Positions 27,852 through 36,593 of a stretch of DNA of 64,000 bases are shown piece by piece (position 1 is the first letter of the stretch; each line of letters starts with the position of its first letter). The stretch spans positions 1 through 64,000 of the forward strand of contig JAPPOV010000022.1 in NCBI GenBank assembly GCA_028873595.1. Reading direction: 5' to 3'. This stretch comes from Gemmatimonadota bacterium. GTDB taxonomy: Bacteria; Gemmatimonadota; Gemmatimonadetes; Longimicrobiales; Gaopeijiaceae. The notes under the pieces were generated by a model that worked only from the letters and a program-made list of their open reading frames with translations, made no database searches and was not told where the DNA came from. Position numbers and translations under genes: made by a program.

Positions 27852-28723
27852 GTCAGCAGCGGCGGACGGCACTGAAAGAACTTCAGAAACTCGACGTGAG
27901 CATCCTCGACGCTCGCGATCGGATCGGGGGCTTCGATCCACTCTTCGAGGAAGTCGAAGAGCCTGCACTTCTGCTCGAGAGCGAACTCGGTACGAGCCGC
28001 ACGCGGGTCAAGGAGATGAAGCTCGAGGCCCGACGGCTCGAGTCGTCGTCGGACGAACGTCGTGAGCGAATCCGAAAACTCGAAGAGCGACTCGGTTCGG
28101 TTCGAAACCTGCGCGAGGAGTCGGCCGTCACCACGGAGCTCGAGATGGTGAAGCGTGCTCTGGAAAATGACGAAACCGAGGCTCTGACTCTGATCGACCA
28201 GGTTCGGAAGGGTGAGGAGCGGGTGGCGGAGCTGGAGGAAGCCTTCAAGGAAGCGTCCGACCTCGTCGAGCCGAAGAAACGGGCCCTTCTTGCCGAGCGG
28301 GAGCAGGTCAAGGCCGAGCTCGTGTCGTTGGAGAAAGAGCGGGAAAGCTTCGTGGGTGCGATGGATCCAGGTGAGTTGCGGATCTATGAAGCGATTCGCG
28401 GAGGTGGTCGTCGGCAAGCGATCTCGGAGCTCACAGGGGATGGAGCCTGTGGGAACTGTTTCGGGATGGTTCCGCTTCAGCACCAAAATGAGATCCGGCA
28501 CGGAGAGAAGCTGATTCGTTGCGAAGCGTGCGGCGTGATCCTCGCCGCTCCGGAGCCGGTCGACGAGTCGGCAGAGGCGGAAGCCGAATTGGAGGCTGAG
28601 GCGGATGCTGAGGCGGAGGCTGAGGCGGAGGCGGAGGCCGAAACCGCGTCCGACAACGCGACGGCCGACGAAGTCGAAGTCGCGGCCGACGCCGACGCCG
28701 ACGGAGGCGACGAGGAGGAGTGA
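27848..28723 (+). CDS. Coiled-coil protein with C4 zinc ribbon and Glu/Ala-rich tail
   Basis: Member of the widespread coiled-coil plus C4 zinc-ribbon family whose role is poorly known. The 291 residues start with a long charged coiled coil (about 1-180), then a zinc ribbon with CGNCFGMVP and LIRCEACGVIL, and end in an unusual low-complexity tail of about 65 residues. The tail is built of Glu-Ala pairs followed by acidic/Ala sequence. At DNA level the tail is a GAGGCGGAGGCT-like repeat (about 28575-28645). It overlaps dnaG and recJ by four bases on each side, so it is probably co-translated with replication/repair genes. Confidence 0.8.
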   Translation: MSQQRRTALKELQKLDVSILDARDRIGGFDPLFEEVEEPALLLESELGTSRTRVKEMKLEARRLESSSDERRERIRKLEERLGSVRNLREESAVTTELEMVKRALENDETEALTLIDQVRKGEERVAELEEAFKEASDLVEPKKRALLAEREQVKAELVSLEKERESFVGAMDPGELRIYEAIRGGGRRQAISELTGDGACGNCFGMVPLQHQNEIRHGEKLIRCEACGVILAAPEPVDESAEAEAELEAEADAEAEAEAEAEAETASDNATADEVEVAADADADGGDEEE

Positions 28724-30468
28724 GCTCGGCGGGCCAGGGTCCTTCAGAGACCCGCCTACGGCCGCCGAACCCGCGGTGGGAGGATCCTCCTGCTCCTGAC
28801 TCGGGCTGCGTCCGAGCTCTGATGGATGCGTTACAGTTGCCGGAGCCCGTCTGCGCGATTCTCGCGGTTCGGGGCAAGACCGACGCAGACGATGCCAAGC
28901 ATTTTCTTCGGCCTCGCATGGATCAGCTGGGCGACCCGGAACTCCTCGCCGATGGCCCGGCGGCGGCGGTTCGGATCGCCCGTGCGGTCCGGAATGGGGA
29001 GCGGATCTTCATCCACGGGGATTACGATGTGGACGGGATCTGTGCATCGGCGCTGCTCACACGCTGGTTGAGATCGTTGGGTGGAGTCGTGACTCCGTTC
29101 GTGCCACATCGCGTGCGAGACGGGTACGATTTCTCGGCTGCCGGGCTGAGCGCTGCGCACACTGTCGGCGCGACACTTATCGTGACGGTCGATTGCGGAA
29201 CGACGGCACATGACACGGTCGCTCTGGCTAACGAGGCCGGGATCGACGTGATCGTCACCGATCACCACACCGTCGGTGACGATTTGCCGGAGGCGCTCGC
29301 TGTGGTCAACCCGCAGCGTGCTGACTGCTCTTACCCCTTCAAGGGGCTATGCGGCGCTGGGGTCGCGTTTCGGCTGGGAGAGCTCGTGGCGCGTGAGTGT
29401 GGCTCTAGTCTTGACGAGCTGATCGAGCTGGTCGACCTCGTGGCCCTTGCGACGATCGCAGATCTGGTCCCGCTGGAGAGTGAGAACCGCGTGTTTGTCG
29501 CATACGGTCTCCGGCGTTTCCCTCACACGACGCTCCATGGGTTACGGGCGCTCCTGGAGGTCTCGGACGTCCCCGTGGACGGGGTCACCGCCGGGCGCAT
29601 CGGCTATCAGATCGGTCCTCGCATCAACGCCGTGGGGCGGATGGGAGAGTCGGAAGATGGACTGGCGCTCCTTCTATCTGACGATCAAGCGGAATCCCGA
29701 GCGCTCGCCGGCGTACTCGATCGGGCGAACCGTGAGCGACGTGACGAGGACCAGCGGACGCTGAATGAGGCGTTGGTAGATCTCGAGTCGCACTTTGATC
29801 CGGAGCGAGACTTCGGTGTCGTCCTCGCCGGGCACGGGTGGCATCCCGGGGTGATTGGCATTGTGGCGTCCCGGGTGGTTGAGCGTATCCACCGTCCGGT
29901 CGTCATGATCGCACTCGACGGCGAGTCGGGACGAGGGAGTGCCCGCTCGATTCCGGGCTTCAATCTGTACGACGCAATTGCCGATTGCGCCGAGCATCTG
30001 AGGCGCTTCGGGGGGCATCGACAGGCGGCCGGGATGGACCTCCGGGCGGGAGCGCTGGATGCCTTCCGCACCGCGTTCAATGAGGCTGCGCGCGCCCGAC
30101 TCGACGAGGAACTGCTACGACCGGTTCTGCGCCCTGACGTGGACGTCGAACTCGGTGAGATCGACCTGCAGCTCGTGCACTGGCTTTCGTATCTGGGCCC
30201 GCACGGGGTCGGTAACCCTGGGCCCCTCTTCCGAGCCAGGAACATCGAGGTCGTGGGTGCTCGCCTGGTGGGCAGCAACCACCTCAAGGCCGAGCTCCGC
30301 TCCTCCAGTGGGTCTGTGGACGCCATCGGCTTCGGCCTGGCGGAGCGATTCGCTCCTGCATCGCTCGCTGGCAGACGCTGGGAGGCGCTCTTCCGCCTCG
30401 AGCGAAACGAGTGGCGAGGAAACGTTCGGGTTCAGGCGAAGCTCGCGGACCTGAGGCCGGGATCGTGA
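28720..30468 (+). CDS. recJ: Single-stranded-DNA-specific exonuclease RecJ
   Basis: 5'-3' exonuclease acting in recombination and mismatch repair. The 582 residues hold the DHH catalytic motifs IHGDYDVDGICASALL, TVDCGTTAHD and VTDHHTVGDDLPEA, then the DHHA1 block GRGSARSIPGFNLYDAI and an OB-like C-terminus. The start is GTG 28720 in overlap with the zinc-ribbon gene. The first 30 residues are unconserved. The stop overlaps rsmD (GTGA). Confidence 0.95.
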   Translation: MSSAGQGPSETRLRPPNPRWEDPPAPDSGCVRALMDALQLPEPVCAILAVRGKTDADDAKHFLRPRMDQLGDPELLADGPAAAVRIARAVRNGERIFIHGDYDVDGICASALLTRWLRSLGGVVTPFVPHRVRDGYDFSAAGLSAAHTVGATLIVTVDCGTTAHDTVALANEAGIDVIVTDHHTVGDDLPEALAVVNPQRADCSYPFKGLCGAGVAFRLGELVARECGSSLDELIELVDLVALATIADLVPLESENRVFVAYGLRRFPHTTLHGLRALLEVSDVPVDGVTAGRIGYQIGPRINAVGRMGESEDGLALLLSDDQAESRALAGVLDRANRERRDEDQRTLNEALVDLESHFDPERDFGVVLAGHGWHPGVIGIVASRVVERIHRPVVMIALDGESGRGSARSIPGFNLYDAIADCAEHLRRFGGHRQAAGMDLRAGALDAFRTAFNEAARARLDEELLRPVLRPDVDVELGEIDLQLVHWLSYLGPHGVGNPGPLFRARNIEVVGARLVGSNHLKAELRSSSGSVDAIGFGLAERFAPASLAGRRWEALFRLERNEWRGNVRVQAKLADLRPGS

Positions 30469-30983
30469 GGATCATCGCAGGCCGATGGAGGGGGCACACG
30501 TTACGACCTCTGAAGGGGCGAAACATCCGTCCGACGACCGATCGTGTTCGGGAGGCATGGATGTCTGCGCTCGGCGATTCCGTAGTGGGTGCACGAGTCG
30601 TCGATCTCTTCGCCGGTTCGGGGGCCCTCGGACTCGAGGCGCTGTCACGCGGGGCTGCGTCGGTGGTCTTCGTAGAGAAGGCTCGGACTTCGGTAGACGT
30701 GATCCGTCGGAACGTGATGTTGCTGGGTGCTGCGGAGGAGACGACGATCGTCTCGGACGACGTCTTCCGCTTTCTCCGCCGGTTGGACGAACCCTTCGAT
30801 CTCGCCTTCGCCGACCCGCCGTACGGTCGCGGAGATGCGGTCACTCTGGTCGAGCGATTCGTCGAGACTCCGTTTGCCAACGAACTCTGGTTGGAGCATC
30901 CTGTCCGAGAGTCGCTTCAGCTGCCCGAAGGCGCGAAGACCCGGCGCTACGGTGACACCGCACTTTCGACCCTGACCACTTGA
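30465..30983 (+). CDS. rsmD: 16S rRNA (guanine966-N2)-methyltransferase RsmD
   Basis: Methylates G966 of 16S rRNA. The 172-residue methyltransferase has the N-terminal block RIIAGRWRGHTLRPLKG, SAM motif VVDLFAGSGALGLEALSRGA and active-site FADPPYGRGDA (DPPY). GTG 30465 overlaps the recJ stop, while an ATG at 30411 would lie 54 bases inside recJ. rsmD followed by coaD is a very common pair, and coaD follows here after 15 bases. Confidence 0.95.
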   Translation: MRIIAGRWRGHTLRPLKGRNIRPTTDRVREAWMSALGDSVVGARVVDLFAGSGALGLEALSRGAASVVFVEKARTSVDVIRRNVMLLGAAEETTIVSDDVFRFLRRLDEPFDLAFADPPYGRGDAVTLVERFVETPFANELWLEHPVRESLQLPEGAKTRRYGDTALSTLTT

Positions 30984-30998
30984 TCGGGAACTGCAATC

Positions 30999-31499
30999 AT
31001 GAGCCGCCCCGCCTCTGTTGTCGCTCTTTATCCGGGTTCGTTCGACCCCATCACACGTGGGCACGAGGACATTGCGAGACGCGCGCTCCGGGTCGCGGAC
31101 CGGGTGATCGTCGCCGTGGCGTACACCAGCACACACACGAAGAGCGGGCTTTTCGAGATCGACGAGCGGGTCGAACTCATTCAATCCGTTTTCGAGGGAG
31201 AGTCGCGAATCGAGGTGATGTCGTTCACGGGATTGCTCGTTGACTTCGCTCGGGAGCAGGGCGCTCACCTTGTGGTTCGAGGCCTCCGCGCCGTCTCCGA
31301 TTTCGAATACGAGTTGCAGATGGCGCAGATGAACCAGGAGCTGAACCCGGATCTGGAGACCCTCTTCCTCGTGCCGGAGGTGAAGAACTCATTTATCTCT
31401 TCGTCGCTGGTGCGTCAGGTAGCGGCGTTGGGTGGTGATGTGTCCACCTTTGTCTCGCCCGCCGTACTGAATCGACTCCTGGCCAAGCTCGACACGTGA
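30999..31499 (+). CDS. coaD: Phosphopantetheine adenylyltransferase
   Basis: Makes dephospho-CoA from 4'-phosphopantetheine and ATP, the penultimate step of coenzyme A synthesis. The 166 residues contain the nucleotidyltransferase motif [17 protein letters not shown] near the start and the second signature [17 protein letters not shown] near the end. Length is normal for the family. The stop overlaps pta (GTGA), so a CoA-synthesis gene is coupled to an enzyme that uses CoA thioesters. Confidence 0.97.
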   Translation: MSRPASVVALYPGSFDPITRGHEDIARRALRVADRVIVAVAYTSTHTKSGLFEIDERVELIQSVFEGESRIEVMSFTGLLVDFAREQGAHLVVRGLRAVSDFEYELQMAQMNQELNPDLETLFLVPEVKNSFISSSLVRQVAALGGDVSTFVSPAVLNRLLAKLDT

Positions 31500-32668
31500 G
31501 GGAAGGGGTAGTCTCCCCACAGGACGACTTCCTCGCCTCCCTGCGTGCGCGCTCCTCGTCGGTTGCCCGCCGAATCGTCTTTCCCGAGGCGACGGAGGCG
31601 CGCGTCCTCGACGCCGTGGCTCGGATTCTGGAGGAGCGGCTGGCGTCACCGGTGCTGATCGGTGACCCCGCTGAGATTCGAGCAGGCCTTGAAGCGCGGG
31701 ATGTGGCGACGACACTGATTGCGGACCGCGTCGAATGTTTCGATCCGTCGGACCCGGCGCTGGTGGAGAGAACGTTCATGCATGTGGCGAGTCGTCGTGC
31801 TCATCGAGACGATACTCGGGAGGCCCTGACCGGAATGGCCGGCGACCCATTGATGCAGGCGGGCACGATGGTCGCGACCGGGATTGCTGACGGTGCCGTC
31901 GCGGGCTGCGTTCGGACAACGGTCGACGTCGTGCGAGCAGCGCTGGTCACCGTCGGACTCAGTGATGAGTTCGATACGCTGAGTTCCGCCTTCTACATGG
32001 TCTTTGACGCCGACCATGCGGCGGGACCGATGGTGCTCACCTTCACCGACGCGGGGGTGGTTCCCGACCCGAGCTCAAGCCAGCTGGCGGAGATCGCTCA
32101 TGCGGCTGCCGTGGCGCGGGGGCGCATCGTGGGAGACGAACCACGTGTCGGCTTCCTTTCCTACTCGACTGCGGGTTCGGCGGAGGGGCCGACGGTGGCT
32201 GCCGTGCGAAAGGCCTTCGAGATCTTCCGTGAGCGAGCGCCTTTGATCCTGGCGGAGGGCGAAGTACAGGGAGACGCAGCGCTTTCGGTCGCGGTGGCGC
32301 GTCGCAAGGCTCCGGACTCGTCTGTCGCAGGCCGGGTCAACGTTCTGGTCTTCCCTGACCTCGACGCTGCGAACATCGCGTACAAGCTGGTTCAGCACCT
32401 CGGGGGCGCGGTGGCCCTGGGCCCGATCCTCCAGGGCCTGGCGCGACCCTTCAACGATCTGTCGCGCGGCGCCGTCGCCGGCGACATTGTCGACGTGACA
32501 TGTATTACGGCGCTCATGGCTGGGGATGTGGCAGGACATGGCACCTTGTCGACGGATGGGGTAAACATGCCGGTTGCCCCGGGAAACCGTCCGTCTTTAT
32601 CATGTCATGTCGATCCGAACGTCGAAGCGGCCGAAGCTGCGGGCGATCCGGACCCAGAAGAACGCTAG
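31496..32668 (+). CDS. pta: Phosphate acetyltransferase, short form
   Basis: Interconverts acetyl-CoA and acetyl phosphate. The 390 residues begin in typical style ([21 protein letters not shown]) and include [32 protein letters not shown] and [20 protein letters not shown]. The family usually ends shortly after the [11 protein letters not shown] block. Here about 48 unconserved residues follow and run to within 13 bases of the next gene. No ackA is adjacent, so a related phosphate acyltransferase specificity cannot be excluded. Confidence 0.88.
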   Translation: MREGVVSPQDDFLASLRARSSSVARRIVFPEATEARVLDAVARILEERLASPVLIGDPAEIRAGLEARDVATTLIADRVECFDPSDPALVERTFMHVASRRAHRDDTREALTGMAGDPLMQAGTMVATGIADGAVAGCVRTTVDVVRAALVTVGLSDEFDTLSSAFYMVFDADHAAGPMVLTFTDAGVVPDPSSSQLAEIAHAAAVARGRIVGDEPRVGFLSYSTAGSAEGPTVAAVRKAFEIFRERAPLILAEGEVQGDAALSVAVARRKAPDSSVAGRVNVLVFPDLDAANIAYKLVQHLGGAVALGPILQGLARPFNDLSRGAVAGDIVDVTCITALMAGDVAGHGTLSTDGVNMPVAPGNRPSLSCHVDPNVEAAEAAGDPDPEER

Positions 32669-32681
32669 GAGCGTCCAATTC

Positions 32682-33014
32682 ATGAGCTTTCAGGTTTCCA
32701 AGGTGAACGACGTCACGCTTATCGAGGTTGAAGGTCAGCTGATTGTCGGAAACCGTCAGGAGCTCAAACAGGGAGTGCTCGACAAGCTCGAGGGCGGTGA
32801 CCTGAAGTTCGTCGTTGATTTCGCGAACACGGGCTACATCGACTCGTCGGGTCTGGGTGTTCTGGTGAGCTTGTCCAAGAAGATCCGCGAACAGGGAGGA
32901 GAACTCCGTCTCTCCAGCCTCAACGAGGATCTGCGCACGCTCTTCGAGCTTACGAAGCTCGATACGCTGTTTCGCATCGCAGACGACAAAGATCAGGCGC
33001 TCGAAGGCTTTTGA
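32682..33014 (+). CDS. STAS-domain anti-sigma factor antagonist
   Basis: Small 110-residue single STAS domain of the SpoIIAA/RsbV type. In this family the unphosphorylated form captures the partner kinase and frees a sigma factor. The phosphorylation site region is GYIDSSGLGVLVSL, with the likely acceptor Ser56. ATG 32682 is used; a frame from 32574 adds sequence that lies in pta. It is the first gene of a module with the kinase and phosphatase that follow, 12 bases apart. No sigma factor gene is adjacent, so the output is unknown. Confidence 0.9.
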   Translation: MSFQVSKVNDVTLIEVEGQLIVGNRQELKQGVLDKLEGGDLKFVVDFANTGYIDSSGLGVLVSLSKKIREQGGELRLSSLNEDLRTLFELTKLDTLFRIADDKDQALEGF

Positions 33015-33026
33015 TCGGTCTCCGTA

Positions 33027-33479
33027 ATGAGTGAAACCATGGACGGGGACCTGGTCCTGGAGATCCCGACCGACGTGCACTCTATCGCCGGTGCGGTCGA
33101 TTACGTCATGAGCCGGTGCATGGCGTGCCAGGTTCATGCAAAGAAGCTCAACCTGAACTTTCGGGTCGGGCTCACCGAGGCACTCTCCAACGCGATGATG
33201 TACGGCAACGGGCACGATCCATCGAAGAACGTTGTCGTGGAACTCGCAATGAGCGAGGGTCGTCTTGAGGCGACGGTTCGCGATCAGGGAGCCGGCTTCG
33301 ATCCGACATCGATCCCCGACCCGACGCTTCCGGAGAACCGTTCTCGGCCGTGCGGTCGAGGTGTCTTCCTTATGCGCGAGCTGCTCGACGAGGTCTCATA
33401 CAACGATCAGGGCAACGAGGTGACGCTCGTGCTTCGGCTCGAGTCGGGTGGCGCCTTCGAAGGTGGCGCGCCCGCTTGA
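33027..33479 (+). CDS. Anti-sigma factor serine kinase (RsbW/SpoIIAB-like)
   Basis: ATP-binding GHKL-fold protein of 150 residues that would phosphorylate the STAS antagonist and hold a sigma factor or other target. The N box is GLTEALSNAMMYGNGHDPSK, followed by ATVRDQGAGFDP (G1) and CGRGVFLMRELLDEVSY (G2 and lid). The neighbours on both sides complete a partner-switching circuit. Its stop overlaps the phosphatase start (TTGA at 33476). The first 30 residues contain two cysteines (SRCMACQVH) not needed for the fold. Confidence 0.88.
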   Translation: MSETMDGDLVLEIPTDVHSIAGAVDYVMSRCMACQVHAKKLNLNFRVGLTEALSNAMMYGNGHDPSKNVVVELAMSEGRLEATVRDQGAGFDPTSIPDPTLPENRSRPCGRGVFLMRELLDEVSYNDQGNEVTLVLRLESGGAFEGGAPA

Positions 33480-35053
33480 GTGAGTCCGGCCGGCTCGTCC
33501 TGGGGGCGCTGCCGGAGCCGGTTCTGCAGACGCTCGAGCACTTCGAGAACGCGTTTGGCGCTGTCCTCCGTCTGATTGTACCCCCCACCGAACCGGGGGC
33601 TGCAAACGAAGTCCTGTATCAGTCTTCGGGTGATCAAGCCGGGACTGGCACGCCGGTGACCACCACCGTCGTGCCCCATCTCGGCCCCGAGTTGCAGCTC
33701 CAGGTCCTGAGCGCCCGACACGCTCCGATCGAGTCCGTGTCCGAGGCGTTGACCCCGGCGCTGGCCCAGGGCTTCGAAGCCACCCGTGACATCCAGTTCT
33801 TCACCTACGAACTCAGTGAGCGATTCGAGGAGATCAACCTCCTGTACTCGATCAGCGAGACGCTCGGTTCGACGCTGGACATGGATTCGGGAGCATCGAC
33901 GATCCTCTCTGAGATTCGGGACGTGATGGGGGCGAAGCGTGGCTCGCTCTGGGTGCACGAATCCTATGACGACGCCCTGCATCTGGCAGCCGAGGTCGGG
34001 GACGATGGCCGCTCGGAGCCCCTCAATCCCGACGACCCAGATACGATCACGGCGATGGTTTTCCGAGAGGGCCGTTCCATCATCGCGTCGCGGCAGCCGA
34101 CCGCTGCCGAGCGTGAAGCGGGCGCAACCGCAGATTCGTTCCTCTCGGTCCCAATCCGTTATTCGCCAGGTACAGGTGGTTCGCGTACCGTCGGAGTGAT
34201 CAATCTGATCGGCCGCCTCGACGGCGGGCGTTTCAGTGCGGCGAATCAGAAGCTCCTCGCTGCGATCGCCTCCCAGATCGGTGCGGCGATCGAGAACCAC
34301 CGCCTGGTTCAGGAGTCGCTGTCCAGGGAACGGATGTCTCGAGAGATGGAGCTTGCGCACGACCTGCAGATGAAGCTGCTGCCAGCTGTAGAGACGTTCG
34401 AGTTCGCTCAAGCGGCAGGGAGAGTGCAGCCGACGGAGCAGGTCGGCGGCGACTTCTACCAGCTCTTCAAGCTCCCGGGAGGACGTGTCGGTGTCATGCT
34501 GGGTGATGTCTCGCTGCACGGCTTTCCGTCCGCGCTCATCATGATGCTCACGATGAGTGCTGCCGGCATCTACGCGCGGGAGGTTGAATCTCCGGCTCTC
34601 GTTCTCCGCAAGCTGGACGATGCGCTTGCGGACGAGCTGGCGACGACCGAGATGTTTCTCACCGTCTTCTACGGTGTCATCGATCCTGCCGCGGGCGTGC
34701 TGACGTATGCCAACGCGGGACACCCGCACGCATTCGCGGTCCGAGCCGATGGAGAGACAGAGCGACTGCTGGCGACGGACCCGCCGGTGGGGTTCGCCGG
34801 CGCTGATTCGTATTCGGAAGAAAGCGTCACATGGGCCAGTGAAGACGATCTTCTCCTCCTTTTTACGGACGGGCTCTCCGACACGCTCGCCACCAAAGGG
34901 CTCAAGAACGGAGAAACCCAGGTCGTGGATTGTGCGATCCGGCATCGATTCCGAAGCCCACCGGAGATTATCGACGAACTCTTCCAGCTCTCGGCGGATG
35001 TCGCCAGGTCGGCGCTGGCTGACGATCGGACGGCCCTGGTCGTCCGCGGCTGA
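33476..35053 (+). CDS. GAF-domain SpoIIE/PP2C-type serine phosphatase
   Basis: Would dephosphorylate the STAS protein and so set the switch. Starting from TTG 33476, which overlaps the kinase stop, the 525 residues show an unassigned N-terminal region and a GAF sensor domain (about 130-290; INLLYSISETLGSTLDMDSG at its start). A linker helix (REMELAHDLQMKLLP) leads into a SpoIIE-like PP2C domain with EQVGGDFYQLFKLPGG, VMLGDVSLHGFPSALIM and the closing DDRTALVVR. The usual GDVSGHG reads GDVSLHG, but the metal-binding Asp residues remain. No transmembrane segment is visible, so the sensed signal is probably cytoplasmic. Confidence 0.85.
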   Translation: MSESGRLVLGALPEPVLQTLEHFENAFGAVLRLIVPPTEPGAANEVLYQSSGDQAGTGTPVTTTVVPHLGPELQLQVLSARHAPIESVSEALTPALAQGFEATRDIQFFTYELSERFEEINLLYSISETLGSTLDMDSGASTILSEIRDVMGAKRGSLWVHESYDDALHLAAEVGDDGRSEPLNPDDPDTITAMVFREGRSIIASRQPTAAEREAGATADSFLSVPIRYSPGTGGSRTVGVINLIGRLDGGRFSAANQKLLAAIASQIGAAIENHRLVQESLSRERMSREMELAHDLQMKLLPAVETFEFAQAAGRVQPTEQVGGDFYQLFKLPGGRVGVMLGDVSLHGFPSALIMMLTMSAAGIYAREVESPALVLRKLDDALADELATTEMFLTVFYGVIDPAAGVLTYANAGHPHAFAVRADGETERLLATDPPVGFAGADSYSEESVTWASEDDLLLLFTDGLSDTLATKGLKNGETQVVDCAIRHRFRSPPEIIDELFQLSADVARSALADDRTALVVRG

Positions 35054-35054
35054 G

Positions 35055-35864
35055 GTGCGAGGCGCTCAGGCTGCACGGGCGAAGAAGTCGCTCGGCCAGA
35101 ATTTCCTCGTCGATGCCAACCTTCAGCGCAAGATCGTCGAGGCGCTTGGCGCGTCCCCCGATGATGAGGTGTTGGAGATCGGCCCAGGGCGCGGAGCGCT
35201 AACGCGACACCTGGTAGGCCGGGTCGGTCGGCTCACGCTCGTCGAGATCGACGATGCTCTTGCTGCAGCTCTCCGAGAGCGCTTCGACGGCCGCCCCGAT
35301 GTGCGGATCGTGCAGGCCGATGTGCTCGACGTTGATCTGCCGTCGATCCTCACGAAACCCGAGAACACGAGGGTCATCGGAAACATCCCGTACAACATCA
35401 CCACCCCGATCATCTTCAAGCTGCTTGAGCGACCCCGCCCGCTCGACATCGTCCTCATGGTGCAGGCGGAAGTCGCCGATCGCATCACCGCGAGCGTCGG
35501 TACGAAGTCCTACGGGGCCCTCTCCGTGGGGGTCAGGTCCGTGGCCAGAGTTGAACGGTTGTTCAAAGTAGGGCGAGGGGCGTTTCGGCCTGTGCCACGG
35601 GTAGAGTCTGCCGTCCTGCGAATTACGCCGATTCGCCCGGAGCCGCTCGACCCGACCGAGGAAGAGCGAGTCCGTCGTGTGGTCAGAGCCTCTTTTGAAT
35701 GGCGTCGGAAGCAGCTCCGGAAGATCCTGCGGGATCACCCGGCTCTGAACATTAAGGCCGACAGGGTGAACGAGGTCCTGAATCAGCAAGGCCTTTCGGG
35801 CCAGGCCCGCCCCGAAACGCTCGAGCCGGAGCGTTTCGTTGCGCTGGCGAACGCCTTGCTCTGA
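35055..35864 (+). CDS. rsmA: 16S rRNA (adenine1518/1519-N6)-dimethyltransferase
   Basis: KsgA, which dimethylates two adenines near the 3' end of 16S rRNA late in small-subunit assembly. The 269 residues start at GTG 35055, one base after the phosphatase stop. They show KKSLGQNFLVDANLQRKIVE, the SAM motif VLEIGPGRGALTRHLVG and the catalytic VIGNIPYNITTPIIFKLL, then a C-terminal helical domain. The longer frame from 34707 lies in the phosphatase gene. Confidence 0.96.
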   Translation: MRGAQAARAKKSLGQNFLVDANLQRKIVEALGASPDDEVLEIGPGRGALTRHLVGRVGRLTLVEIDDALAAALRERFDGRPDVRIVQADVLDVDLPSILTKPENTRVIGNIPYNITTPIIFKLLERPRPLDIVLMVQAEVADRITASVGTKSYGALSVGVRSVARVERLFKVGRGAFRPVPRVESAVLRITPIRPEPLDPTEEERVRRVVRASFEWRRKQLRKILRDHPALNIKADRVNEVLNQQGLSGQARPETLEPERFVALANALL

Positions 35865-35960
35865 GGCTTTCGTTGCCGCCCGGATCGGCCGCGTGTACCT
35901 TTGCGGAGCTCTTTGTGACACCGTGAAAGACCATGTAAACACTGGCGTTTCGGGGTATTC

Positions 35961-36593
35961 GTGAGCAGAAAAATCCCTGAGAGCACGGTCCGTCGACTGT
36001 CACACTACCTCCGTTCTCTGGAGGGCTTCCCCGAGTCTGGTGGAACCGTGTCGAGTGAGGAACTCGCAGCGCGCGGCCAGACGACGGCGGCTCAGGTACG
36101 GAAGGACCTCTCACACTTCGGGTCCTTCGGCAAGCGCGGCCTCGGCTACCAGGTGGATGAACTCCGTGACCGACTCCGCTCCATTCTCGGGATCAACCGG
36201 TCGTGGACGGTCGCCCTGGTCGGGGCGGGACGTATTGGCCTCGCGCTCTTCGAGTACCCCGCGTTTCGCTCCAGGGGGTACAATTGCGTTGCGATCTTCG
36301 ACTCCGATCCTGAAAAGATCGGGCGGGTATGGGGAGACCAGGTCATCCGGTCGCCCGAAGAATTCGAAAAGACGATCGTAGAACTGGACGTCGAACTGGT
36401 GATTCTGGCCATACCGGCCGAGGGCGCCCAGGACATGGCGATGCGTGCGGTGGACGCCGGTGTGAAGGGCATCCTGAACTTCGCGCCGATCCGGCTCAAC
36501 GTTCCGCCGCGAGTCCCGGTCGAGGATGTGAACCTGGTGATGGAGCTCGAGGCGCTCTCGTTTCAGATCACGCAGCGCGAGCAGGACGCGTGA
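35961..36593 (+). CDS. rex: Redox-sensing transcriptional repressor Rex
   Basis: Represses fermentation and respiratory genes and is released by NADH. The 210 residues have an N-terminal winged helix (STVRRLSHYLRSL; TTAAQVRKDLSHFGSFGKRG), a Rossmann fold with TVALVGAGRIGLALFEY, and a C-terminal swapped helix. GTG 35961 is the start used. A half-site TTGTGA at 35913 lies upstream, but I could not find the matching half of a Rex operator. It is coupled to the exonuclease gene that follows (GTGA). Confidence 0.95.
   Translation: MSRKIPESTVRRLSHYLRSLEGFPESGGTVSSEELAARGQTTAAQVRKDLSHFGSFGKRGLGYQVDELRDRLRSILGINRSWTVALVGAGRIGLALFEYPAFRSRGYNCVAIFDSDPEKIGRVWGDQVIRSPEEFEKTIVELDVELVILAIPAEGAQDMAMRAVDAGVKGILNFAPIRLNVPPRVPVEDVNLVMELEALSFQITQREQDA

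Noticed and set aside
35911-35930. Possible Rex operator upstream of rex (TTGTGA at 35913)
   Set aside because: Rex sites are inverted repeats of the TTGTGAA-N-TTCACAA kind. The second half here reads CGTGAAAG, which does not complete the palindrome.
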